Assembly: GCA_037576195.1 (NCBI GenBank)
Contig: CM075102.1
Coordinates: 29,570,745-29,634,744, forward strand
From: Phytoseiulus persimilis
Lineage: Eukaryota; Arthropoda; Arachnida; Mesostigmata; Phytoseiidae
Direction of reading: 5' to 3'
DNA: 64,000 nt
Shown here: in pieces, positions 48,015-58,190 of the stretch
Position numbering within the stretch: the first letter of the stretch is position 1
Layout of the letters: the number at the start of each line of letters is the position of its first letter
Notes under the pieces: model-generated
Told to the model about the DNA's origin: nothing
Databases searched by the model: none
What the model saw: only the letters and a program-made list of their open reading frames with translations
Translations under genes and position numbers: made by a program

Positions 48015-48479
48015 GAGCCTTTGACTTCATTCATGTATGTAACTCCAGGAGCTTCTCTCGAGCAACGATAATCTTTGTTTCGGGCGGGACACTTTTCGGG
48101 ATTAGAGATGGGACAGGCCATCGCGAATGTTTTCACAGTCTTGAAGGGGATAAACTCCACGTGCAACGAGTGCGTTGAATTCCGGTGTTATCTCCGGAAG
48201 TATAATATTGCGCCTAATGAACGATTTGAAAACCAATATGAAATATTAGTCATTGAGTAATAATCTTGCGCTTCGCTACGCTATTCTGGGAGCGAACAAT
48301 CAATGGGATGTCAAGGATTGCAATCAGCCACTGAATAGCTCAATGGGAATAGTTTTCGATCAGGTTCTCCGCGGGGTTTCCCATCGTTCGTGTATCTCTC
48401 ACTCGTTGAACAATGCGCGACTTGTAATGGCTCGACGCGATCGGAACAAGGTTTGCTTAGAACTTCACATGAAGACACT

Positions 48480-49467
48480 ATGAAGTGTTTGTTTGTGTTT
48501 GTTGCTGTGTTCCTCCTAAATCTGCTCGCCGAGGCACAACATAGCGATGTTGTTCAAACGTCTTGCCCCGCCGGAAGAACTCGCCTTGTGGAAGGTAATC
48601 TCCAAATTTCAGGGTAGAATAAATCCAGGCCACCCGAATTCATTGAAGCGCAGGAGCGGGGTTGAAAAATTCAATTTCGCTTCATCACCAGGATTGAACA
48701 TAACCGTGGAGCGAAATTCAACGACATGTCAAACTCACTCTGGATTGAAGTGCATGCGAGAACACTGCAACGAAAACTTATTAGAGAATGCTGTCTGCGT
48801 CTTCGGTGAGTCATCGCTCCCTAAAAATAATTTCAGAGCGGCTGGTTACAAACAATCAAGGAGATGTCTTCCATTCTAGAAAAACATGAGGACGAGAAGT
48901 TGAACTGGACCTGCGCTATTGAGGTGCCCGACGACGCTCAGTTAAACGACTATGTCCTCAGTTGTCCCAACTTCAACCTCACAGATCTCGTTTGTATCGA
49001 TAAAGGTCAGAGCGCGTTGTTTTTTCTTCGCCGCCTGGGGAAATCATCATAATGAGAGTCTGCCCATCAAAGTTAGGCCTCTTACAGATTGCTGTGTTCT
49101 CTACTACGACATCAGTGAGCATGTGATGTGGTACAAGAGCTGGACAGCAATTGGTACGGGACCCTTTTCGAAACGAGCTTAGAATCCTTACGAATAATTA
49201 TTGAGTTCAAGAAAGGCTTTTGGTTGCGAACAACTGTGAGATGAACACAGCTCTTCACGGAAAGCTACAGCGGTAGCGTCATCTAGAAGCTCATGAAATG
49301 AGGATGGGATTGAGTCCTTGTTCGTCTTTTCAGCAATTATCACAGCCATCGTGATTCTGGCGATATTGTTGGCCATGCTGGTTCTTCACTGCAAAACGGT
49401 ATTGAAGAAGTTCCACGACAGACGACGTCAAGCGTCGGAGTCCTGCCGAGTTACCTTTTCCAAATAG
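48480..49467 (+). CDS. Small type I membrane protein resembling the SARAF lumenal domain, five exons
   Basis: Exons 48480-48594, 48692-48805, 48880-49005, 49088-49153 and 49334-49467 total 555 nt, giving 184 aa. Every internal junction is phase 1. The order is: signal peptide (MKCLFVFVAVFLLNLLAEA); Cys-rich ectodomain; one membrane helix (IITAIVILAILLAMLVL); basic cytosolic tail of about 25 residues ending VTFSK. The ectodomain has LNITVERNSTTC, LKCMREHC, LNWTCAIEVPDDAQLNDYVL, then SCPNF and DCCVLYYDIS. This follows the order of vertebrate SARAF (TMEM66), an ER regulator that inactivates store-operated calcium entry: LxLxxxxxTT, LxC..GC, VQWxC, VSCEGY, GSCxLxY. The similarity is weak and judged by eye. 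Unlike SARAF there is no long Pro/Tyr-rich cytosolic domain. Several N-glycosylation sequons are present (NIT, NST, NWT, NLT). It may be a divergent SARAF relative or an unrelated lineage-specific receptor-like protein. Confidence 0.8.
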
Positions 49468-49792
49468 GCCCCTGTTGAAAGAGTTGACTGATGCTCAATC
49501 GGTTCGCCTTCTCCAACTCTCGGATAGGAATCCGGTACTAGGTGCTCTTGTTCCGAATCGGAATCTCGCCGTACTAGTGAAATCACTCGGCATAACAAAA
49601 GGGAGAAAGGCGTCACACATCGATCTGAAGTTCCGTGTGCAACTTCTTCAGTTAAGAAACGGATTCTCATGCTGAGACTCTCCCAACTCGTATGATTTGT
49701 CGGGGAAGGACAACATTTGGAACTCGGCATTGACCCATTCACGCTTTGCATGAAACGCTGACTGCTGAAAGCGCACGTTTCCAATTTCGCTG

Positions 49793-49798
49793 AATAAA
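49793..49798 (+). terminator. Polyadenylation signal of the SARAF-like gene
   Basis: AATAAA on the plus strand, about 325 nt after the stop codon at 49467, the first canonical signal downstream. Confidence 0.5.
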
Positions 49799-52313
49799 TT
49801 CGTGAGAGTGTTTCTCCTCTGAGAGTGAGCGTTGGAAGAGCTGAGGATTCAGAAACGAATATTCCATCAATTCCGGAAACGCATTCCTGCGGCTGTTTTT
49901 CGGGGGAATCTGTTGACATCGCAGCACCTTCAGAAGGAGGACCCACGTAGGGATGTGGGTGGCGAAATTCTCTTCCAGATCATAGGTACTGCGGGGCTCC
50001 ATCTGGAACCTCATAATCATTCTCTGGTACTTCGTGCCCTCCGGTACCTCGGAAATCATTGGAGGGACACCACCCATCCCCAATCGGCATGCGGTGATTC
50101 TGGCGGCGTGACAGGGGACCGCAAACGACTCCGCCAGGACGCCTTCGATGATTCCGGGAGCGGAACGAATACGATTGCTCCGAACATCATACTTGGGAAC
50201 AACGCGATAACGTCGTGCGCTGTCCCAGACTCTTTCGATGGTACCAACAGCGCTACGTTTCGTTCAGAGGCGCCAGAGGGCGTGGCCGGCGAGCTGAGGT
50301 CGTGTGACAACAACCTCAGCTCAATGAGGGCATTACGTTCATTCATTCAGAGGCCATCATATCCATGTGAAGCTTGGAATTGAATGCTGCGTGTCGCTTC
50401 TTACCCCAAATCGTGAATTCCGGGCTCTCTGCGATCGTCGCGACGATATCACCATGACGAGAGGCTCTTCCACATTAATTACTCCACTAGCTCCCTCGCG
50501 ACCGCCGTTCCTGAGCTTCACGAATATTGCCAATGATATTGCCTCGTGCCGTCCGGTCGAATTTCGTTCGGAATCAATTTTCGAATCCAGTAGACCGACA
50601 CTCGAGCGAGGAGAAACGAACGTTGCCTCCAAAGCAATGTGATACGAGGTGAGGCGCAAAAAGGGAGAGTCCGAGGAGGAGGACGTCTTGATATTTGACC
50701 CGATATCCTAATTAGTGGATTTTTTAGCGCAGCGTTCTTCCAACGACCTCATGAATGTTCTTAACTTGTGACAGCGACTCACAAGGACATCCATCCATGT
50801 CGATACAGCCTCACGGGCATTGACAGAGGACATATCGAATGCGCGAGAGGCGACCCTCAAGGGTTGCAAACAGCTCTCTCACCCAGAGACTCTTACCCAT
50901 TTCCAGCCGCCACTTCCACTGAGCTCCGAGAGGAGGAAGACTGTACGTTCCATCCGGCTCTCCGACACAAGCCGCGTACACCTTCGGTTGGCCAAGTGCG
51001 TTTCGAATTCACGTTCGAAGATCCGGATACTTTCGAACGAGTGTTGAGGTGCTCAATCGATGTGTGTTGTTCGGTGTTCTAGTTGAATCCAGAGGATTGA
51101 CTCCATCGTCGGACGTTATGAATCGCTGCCTCACGGACCGGCCACCAACAGTCGCTCTGTAGCCTGACAGGGACTCGGGCGTTCGAGCGTGTTTTGAGGT
51201 TCGTTCCGCTCCCGATTCCTCTGATATGAACGTTCTGTGCTCGGAGACTGCGCGCAAACTTTTCACTTCTGCGCAAGCATGCGCCATGCGGTTTTCAAAA
51301 CGAGATCATTCCGTTCGGGCAGGAGAAACATACAGATCCTGTCTATCTGTTCATCGGTCCGAGCTGACGAAAACGAGGGCCTGTGAGACTTTCTCAAGGT
51401 GTGCGACTTTCCACAAGATCGCGTCGGACGGTTTCGAGTAGGCACACTCTATCATTTACCGTTCTCGGGGGGCAAATGTGCAGTTTCGAAATGATCCTCC
51501 GGTCCCGCCCTCGGGCCACGCTGGCGCGAAATGAGCTCCATAAGGCGTTCAAACAAGGAACAAAAGAAGATTGACGATTTCAAGCGCTAGCAACCTCAAA
51601 GAATACGAGGAGCGGGTCAGGGCATCCAGAGTCGCCTTGGACGACGAGTCTGGGGAACCGGTCCGGCAGTCTTTGACTGTCACAATTTCTCTGAGCATTC
51701 AGTAGCGCTCCTTCCGGAGTAGACGAATCAAAGAAGGTCTCTGAACCACTCGGAGACATCGTCCCAGCCCGAGCGCCACACAGGGTCACGACACTCAGAA
51801 CTGGAGAGGTAAAGCGACACACTGAGCGAAACCTACTCTACTCATCTCTCGAAATTGCACCTCTTTCGAGGCTGCCGAGCCTCGGCTCCTCTGCTTTTCC
51901 CTCCGGCGTTCAACACCTTCGGCCGTCGTAACAGTCAAATGTTTGAACGACGTCGCAGCTGGCGCCAAGCCAAAGGAACGTTTCAAGGGATCAGGGGAGG
52001 GGGCGGTAGTGGGGAGATTCAGTCGTCGTTCCTCTCCCCAGGTTCTATTCAAAACGATAAAAAATATCTTGTTTTCGGAGACGTTGCGGCAGTCCGTCTC
52101 CTCGGAAACGCAAACGTAATGGACATGGCACCTGAATGCTGGGGCTGACATGCTCTTTAATGAATCATACCCGCAGTTCTCACGTCGTGTAATTTTGTTG
52201 CTCTGCGTCCTCGGCCTTGCCATGGAGAGCTTTAAGTGGTTGAATCGAAGTAGTCGGAGCAGTGGGGAGCCAACTCTCATTCATGAGAATTTCGAGCTCG
52301 GAGCACCTTGCAG
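49799..52313. other. No gene assigned; competing open frames on both strands
   Basis: 49832-50383 (+, 183 codons) and 49428-49946 (-, 172 codons) overlap. Both contain protein-like segments (for example DSFDGTNSATFRSEAPEG on plus and HPHPYVGPPSEGAA on minus). I cannot tell which strand, if either, is coding. The frame at 52150-52353 (+) has a hydrophobic RRVILLLCVLGLAM segment that might be a membrane helix upstream of the next feature. Confidence 0.35.
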
Positions 52314-52538
52314 AGTTCGAGACCAAGGTCTGGACAAGTTGCGTCCGCCGTGATGAATTTTTCCAACGGTTCCCGACGTTCTTATGGAATTCTGGAGTAT
52401 CCTCCACCACTGGTGGACCCCCGGGAGCGACTCGTCGAAACGGAACCGCGCGAACCCTCGTCCCCAATGCGTTATGTGCGCCGTCGGGAGTCCTGCTCGA
52501 CAAGTCTGTCAAATCCTAATTCGCACTCCGATATCTGA
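52314..52538 (+). CDS. Candidate terminal exon: Pro/Arg/Ser-rich cytoplasmic-like tail
   Basis: Follows a CTTGCAG acceptor in phase 0 and runs 74 codons to a stop. It contains GILEYPPPLVDPRERLVE, then MRYVRRRESCSTSLSNPN, and ends HSDI. This low-complexity, charged, Pro/Ser-rich composition is typical of intracellular tails of membrane proteins. The last residues S-D-I fit a class I PDZ-binding terminus (S/T-x-hydrophobic). Upstream exons of the same protein were not identified, so the function is unknown. Confidence 0.4.
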   Translation, partial: SSRPRSGQVASAVMNFSNGSRRSYGILEYPPPLVDPRERLVETEPREPSSPMRYVRRRESCSTSLSNPNSHSDI

Positions 52539-53225
52539 GTTTAGTGCATTCTATTTGTATATTTTAGCTCCGACGCTCCGTAGGGTGAAATCACTCTGTC
52601 AAGTGTACGTTGGAGAAGAAGCAGGAATTCTCAAGCTGATTCGATCGATTGAATGCTTTCCGTATCGACGATGAGTTCTAGCCCTACTTCGGAACCTGAA
52701 CATTCGAGAGCAGTCCAAGCTGCGTTTATCCCTACAGCGGACGTAGTGCTTTGTCCTCCCGCCACTCTCCTTATCGCCTCCGACGTTGCATCGAACTACT
52801 TGCATCTCGGATTTCCCTCGTATCGCCGATCCAGCGCGGTATCCGAGGCCTGCCATCCTTTCGGAAACCACTGAGAGATTTCCACAGAGTTTTCTTGAGA
52901 ATCCGCCCGCTTGGATAGGGAAGGACAAACGCAACGGTTCGGATACGCGGCAAGGGCCAATGAATAACAATGATCTCGAACGATGTCAGTGAGCGAGAAG
53001 ACGAGCAGTTCAGAAAGCACAAAGACAATGAGTGCTCCAGGACTCATCTCACAAATGGACACTAATAGATCCTCAGCGAGACTCCGACAGAGTCGGCGTC
53101 AGCCGGACTTCAACGCTGGAACGGAAATCATCAGATCATGATGTTGTCACCGGTTTTTTGTCAAGGGGTAAATCGAGGACTGCGTTGATGAACACACTCT
53201 CTGAAGCGGTAATTATGCGTTACAG

Positions 53226-54105
53226 GTGAACGATGGCCACACAGATTCTCAAAGGTGAAATACAGTATCCGCCACCTCCCCTCATGTTTCAAGACCAAGT
53301 GCTCACACCCCAGCGGAATCTTCAAACGTCCACTTTGCCTCTACCCGTGCACAATCACGTCCATGTCCACAACCTTGGCCAGGGCAAAGTTCTAGGCCCG
53401 AGTCGCGGTCAGGCGCCTCATCTCATCCCTTGTGCCTCACTGAAAAGTGGGAGCAAGCACCGCACTGCAAAACTGACCAACGGAACCAATACAATCAGTT
53501 GCGTCTACATCGACAAAAACGGAGTCACCACTGCGACTTGGAGCAAAGACGGTGAGTTAATCAAGTCCATGATGTTCGATTCTCGTTGCGGAGTCGGTCA
53601 ACAGAATCCCTTGGAGTTTTGGAACCAGCCGCTGGTCTCGTTCCCGTGACGGTGGGAGCGTATCGGCCTGTGAATCCTGACAGGAAATCGTTTAATATCC
53701 TGGATGGGGGAATATTCTACGTCTCGAGGAGAAGCTGGCTCCGACTGCAGAACTCCTCCGCTGAATCTGGTAGTTTGCTACATCCAACCTGCTCCAAGAA
53801 GCTTGGAATCTCGCGTCCGACATTCCGCGAAATTCGGGGCATGCAGCGCCCCTCGTTCTCGGGCACGTGAGCACTCAGCTGCAGGAAAGACGGAATGGAC
53901 TTGAGAAGAAAGTGTTCGCCGTTGTTTGTGGAAGAATGTGCAGCTGACGAGGACGTAGGACTGAATGGGCGACGTACCCCGTCTCAGAAAATCCACGCTC
54001 ACTGTGCGTTACGTGATTCCATCGAATTTAGCAGACGACTCCGACAGGGCACCGCTCCCAGAAGAAGAAGAAAGCTCTCTGGAGAATCTGTCGAACAGAC
54101 GGTGA
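53226..54105 (+). CDS. Small two-exon protein, function unknown
   Basis: The first coding exon begins after a TTACAG acceptor. The ATG at 53233 has a good context (gaacgATGG) and is preceded by an in-frame TGA, which fixes the start. The frame runs 106 codons to a GTGAGT donor at 53552. The best phase-matching continuation is 54032-54105 (acceptor GAATTTAG), giving 130 aa in all. The N-terminal part is Pro-rich (IQYPPPPLMFQDQVLTPQ), then His/Val-rich (LPVHNHVHVHNLGQGK), then compact (TISCVYIDKNGVTTATWSKD). The end is acidic (ADDSDRAPLPEEEESSLE). There is no signal peptide or membrane segment, so it is probably cytosolic or nuclear. I recognise no family. Exon 1 is well supported; exon 2 is a choice among possible acceptors, and other exons may lie between. 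Confidence 0.6.
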
Positions 54106-54428
54106 ATGAGCGAATTAGATAAAACTTCGGAAGACTCCGAAGAGGCAATGAAACGACGGCAGAGGAGGCAGGAGAGCAGCGAGGCTCGTTTGCTGATGAC
54201 TGAGTATTCATAACGAAGAGATCGTGTGGGAAGACACCTCCATGGGGAACACTAGTACTGCGGCCTCGAATTGAGCTAATCGCCTAAGCGGAAGGTTCGA
54301 AACCCGACACGGAGCTTATTTGGATTTTTATCCGGAATCCCGGATTTGGCTCCGACACACTAGCTCCAAGATCTTCATTCAAACCAACGACTGAATCCTC
54401 GATATTCGACTGGGAATCGTGTGAATAA

Positions 54429-54662
54429 CCGCTGCCCTCGGTGATATTTCGCGGCGTTCCCCGGCAAGTTGGAATCCATCGGATCGTCCATCACTCGCCG
54501 GAAATCCTGGGTGGACTGACCGAGCGGTGCGTCGGATTCGAACACATTTCCCATTGGACAAAGTGCTCTCGCATCAGAAACTTCGGTTGCTGCCCTCCTG
54601 GAGACGGAGTGCACAGCCGGGCATGTTGGACGCAGGAGGGATGCAAAATGGAAACATCGTAA
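54429..54662 (+). CDS. Six-cysteine knottin-like open frame (partial)
   Basis: From 54528 the frame reads C-x11-C-x7-CC-x10-C-x5-C, then KMETS and a stop. This C..C..CC..C..C order is the inhibitor-cystine-knot framework found in many arachnid and other arthropod peptides, both toxins and non-toxic signalling or defence peptides. The upstream part (residues such as VGIHRIVHHSPEILGGL) could be a propeptide. There is no Met or signal peptide in the frame, so an upstream exon would be needed and none was found. With so short a pattern, chance is a serious alternative. Confidence 0.3.
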   Translation, partial: PLPSVIFRGVPRQVGIHRIVHHSPEILGGLTERCVGFEHISHWTKCSRIRNFGCCPPGDGVHSRACWTQEGCKMETS

Positions 54663-55679
54663 CAAGTAGAGGAGCGTGGACGATTATCCTGTTCGAAACG
54701 TTCGAAGCTGGAGCAGCAAATGGGGGGAGGGTTCAGGGCCGCATTCATTCTGCCGAACCGGGTTGTTCCTCTGCCTTCGATTGTTATTTCTCCAAAGTGT
54801 CCCGAAACATTGTCAGCCCGCGGCGTGGCGAGATACGTTGAATCCGTCGGAATATGCGTTCCCGCGTGCCCCAAGTGACTTTGTGATCCCCGTCGACCCA
54901 GATCTCGACTTCCAGGAGCTGACAACCCACTGGGGCCAACACACTTTGTTCGAGACTGCCCGATTCAGAGCTGGTCGGATTTCCCTGATCCTTAACAAAC
55001 GATGCCGGGTGCGGCTTCTGCTCCGGTGACGACAACATCGATTTAGGATCGCCGTAATCTTTGCATTAGTTCTAATCAAACAGGAATTATCGAGCGTGAG
55101 CCTCGGCTGTCGACAGCTGCGATAAGATATTCCGGATAGAAAGTCGTTTGTATCTTTAAGGCTGGAGCTCTCGCGTAAAACCGATAGGTCGGGTCGTTTC
55201 GCCGAGCAACCTCCTTGTTAACGACGGTCATCCCTCCTGAACTCCATTCGGAAGAGCAGTGCCGTGTTGACTTTCGTTCCGAAGACTCGCCGACGTAGAT
55301 GATAAGTGAGGAATCCAACTCTCGGACTTAACCATTGTCGATGGTCATGGATTCCTTGAGCGCCCTTGCTTTGGAAAAAGTTGAAAGCGTTCGGAATGAG
55401 CTCGCCCTCCGGGGCCGTTGCTGAAACGTTTGGAGAAGCGGCGGCTCTGGCAATTCGATCTGGCTTGACTGCCCTGATTTCTGAAAGGCGCGAAGGAGTC
55501 CTGCCACACGGAAGGCTCCCTTCCCCTTCAGTGCGGGCCGACTGTGTGGAAGAAAACCGGTGGACCGGTCGGCGTTTTGCTCTGGCAACCCTTCCGGAAA
55601 TTGAATCCGGCGAAACTCTAGGAGCACCATAAAAGCCCGGCTCTCGGCTCTGCCCGGGTCAACAAGTTGCTCCGAATGC
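54663..55679. other. No gene assigned
   Basis: Overlapping antisense frames both look partly protein-like: plus ...APSDFVIPVDPDLDFQELT, minus ...QLLEVEIWVDGDHKVTWG. Likewise, 55366-55632 (+) and 55328-55831 (-) overlap. Strand cannot be decided by eye. Confidence 0.35.
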
Positions 55680-56348
55680 CTACATCGGGCGACGGGAAAT
55701 TCCTCCGTTCGATTCTGCGAGAAGCTTCTCTGAGCTGCATGATGTCCGTAGCCGATGGTTCCCTGCTGGACACCCATTAGCCTCGAAAGCGACTGGACGA
55801 ACGAACGACCGACCGACTGCCCAAGTTTCACTCCTGGTCAATTTGTCCCCGAGAGCTCCGAGGGAAATTAGTTTAGCGAATATCCTATTTCCGTCGGAGT
55901 ACTTGTCCGTTTCCGAGGAACGAAAGTTCATGGTTCCGATCCCGGTCAAGTTAACCTCCACTTCAGGGACGGTTCGTTCCCTCAGCTTCACGAAGTGGAA
56001 TCGGATCGAGCAACATCGATGCCATCGCTTGGTGGCACGTCTGCGCCTGGCAGATTCGGTTTTCTCATGATTCCCACGACGGAGAAGTGAATCTCTCCCA
56101 GCTTCGATTCCAGCTTCCTTACTCTTCATCGGTCGCAATCTGAGGCGGAAGCCATCTTCATCGTCAGAGCTCGAATCCTGCAGACTCCCCGCATGCAAAA
56201 GATGTTGACTCCGTAGTTGCTGGGGTCGGCGAAACCTGATCTTGGCTCCCAATAGCTCACCTGTTGATTTTCCGAGTTTCGAAGCGACGTTTCCGATTTC
56301 AGCATGAAATGCGCTGAAGCATTTCCGGGATCGATCATTCGTCTTCAA
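55680..56348 (-). CDS. Unassigned long open frame (222 codons)
   Basis: Contains KLGKSTGELLGAKIRFRRPQ, an acidic patch SSSDDEDGF, a basic RRRRATKRW cluster and VEVNLTGIGTMNFRSSE. The antisense frame 55843-56070 (+) is also protein-like (SLANILFPSEYLSVSEE), so the coding strand is uncertain. No domain recognised. Confidence 0.25.
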   Translation of the reverse strand: MKTNDRSRKCFSAFHAEIGNVASKLGKSTGELLGAKIRFRRPQQLRSQHLLHAGSLQDSSSDDEDGFRLRLRPMKSKEAGIEAGRDSLLRRGNHEKTESARRRRATKRWHRCCSIRFHFVKLRERTVPEVEVNLTGIGTMNFRSSETDKYSDGNRIFAKLISLGALGDKLTRSETWAVGRSFVRPVAFEANGCPAGNHRLRTSCSSEKLLAESNGGISRRPM

Positions 56349-57815
56349 TAGAGGACGGCGAGGAGAGTCGTGGCGTTCAGGAGGGAAGGATTCATCGAGA
56401 GGAACATCGGTTGCCGGGTAGAGGATTGATTATTCGATTACGACAAGCGGTACTTCCCTCCTCTGAGGAGCATGTTGTGGATCTTCTGCAGGTCTCACAT
56501 TCGTTTCTTCCTGCATTCATACGCTGATCGGGAGCCTTTCTTCGGCCTCATCAATTTGTCCAGCATGCTCGTCTTTTGAATCTCTCAGGAGACGGATCCC
56601 ATATGCAGTCGCGGATGGTGACGCTGTAGTTGAAGATGTTTGCGTCGCAACTTTCGAACAGGGAGATCACCTCAAGTCGGAGGCGTTGCCTTAGAAACTC
56701 TAATCGACTCGGACTCGATTCCGAAAGACGCATTCGGCTCAGACTGGAACACAGGAGTTCCCGACAGTCGATTTGCACTATTCTCGTTGTGGTGACAAAA
56801 ACACCGGAGCAGAATTTAGCTTCCGAGCTGCACCTCATCCCTTGAATATTCCCAGAACTTTTCGTTACGAGCGGGAAGCGAGGCGGATATCGATACCGGG
56901 CAGACCTCCTCTGGGGAATCAGGACAGCGCGGAACTCAGTTTGTCACAAGTTGCGGAACTTGTCCATCAGTTGGTTGCAATGAAAGAGTTCACTACACAA
57001 AAGGGATGGAACTTGTTTCAAGCACTCCATCGGCGAGGTCACTGGCAAGGCCAGCGAGCCATGATCGCAATCCGCGGCGCATTCCTCCACCTGAGGGAGC
57101 TGTAACACCTTGCAAGACTCGCGTCGCTGCAGGGAGATTCCGGGGAAACCGTGGGAGAATAAGTCGTGGAGCAAGACGAGGATATAACCGCTCTCGAAGA
57201 CTTGAAGCCTCACGCAGTGGCCTCCTCGAGAGGTGCTTATCTCTCGGAGAGCCCCGAGTTTTTGTGCAGAGCTGCGCGAAGGCGCCCTTGCACTCTGAGG
57301 TTCCGGATCTTCGAAGCATCGGAGGAGGTCCGTTGTCATGATATGAGCTCAGCGGGATGCTTCGAGCGCTGATTCCGATTCTCATGGAATTAGCGTTGCG
57401 TCCTCTGTTCCCTCCTCGGAGTGATCGAGATATCCAACCGAACGCTGCGCCCGACCTTAGTTGTGGGTTTTCAGGTGACTTGGAAGCCTTTTATCCTCTG
57501 ACCGCTCGAAACTCGAGCTCGAGGGGGATTCACGAGTTCTTTGAGAGCTTGCTAGTTTTCAGCGGCCCGAGTCCAAGCTGAGACTCCCGAGGCGCAGAGT
57601 CCACAGTATGTTCGAACTCAAATGAGTATGTCAGATTCAAAAACAGCCGGGAAAACTTCTTCTATGAACGTAGTATGATTTCCTCAACACCTTCTGAAGT
57701 TCAAAGTGCAGCAGAGTTTGTGTACAACATCAGACGGAGGCAACATATCCCTAGGGTCTACGAGCGCGCGTTGTGAGAAGCAAATGACGAAACGATATCG
57801 AGGAGAACGCAGTGA
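56349..57815. other. No gene assigned
   Basis: 56551-56838 (-) contains LFESCDANIFNYSVTIRDC and 56773-57105 (+) contains the helical ELSLSQVAELVHQLVAMKEF. Neither could be tied to a family or to splice partners. Confidence 0.35.
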
Positions 57816-58190
57816 TCCCTCAAGACAGGCAAGAGTGCCTTCGGTGACACGGGGTACGAGCAGCTGTCTGCATTCGACCCATATCTCTACAACGCTACTT
57901 CCATCCGCGACACCGAGTGTCTGGTGAACTCGGGTTTTTCTTCACTGTTGCTTCCGTGGGGGACCGGTGTCGCTCAACTCTCGTCATTTGAGGACCGTCG
58001 ATGGCGCTTCTCGCCTGTTGCACGTGACGAGAAAGGTAATACTTCAGCGTATCCGCGATTATTTTCGCTCGGCTGTGCTCTCAAGCTCGGTGACGTAGAT
58101 GTTACGCATCGGCGCGTCTTGATGTTTATGTCGAACACGGGTTGGCTTCAAGCAGCAGCCTCCAGGAAGGGAATCGGGTTGTTTCTTAAT
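57816..58190 (+). CDS. Candidate exon, function unknown
   Basis: Open for 125 codons after a TGA, with the most protein-like part GDTGYEQLSAFDPYLYNATS followed by IRDTECLVNSGF. A possible acceptor (CAAGACAG at about 57828) lies at the start, and an AAG|GTAATA donor lies near 58035. The NAT sequon and a single Cys would suit an extracellular segment. No family recognised. Confidence 0.25.

Noticed and set aside
49428-50383. Opposed frames of 172 (-) and 183 (+) codons behind the SARAF-like gene
   Set aside because: Both look partly coding, which usually means that one is the antisense shadow of the other. The strand could not be decided, so neither was called.
54285-54310. GGTTCGAAACC, resembling a tRNA T-arm
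   Set aside because: The flanking bases do not form a T stem beyond two pairs and no acceptor or anticodon stem can be drawn.
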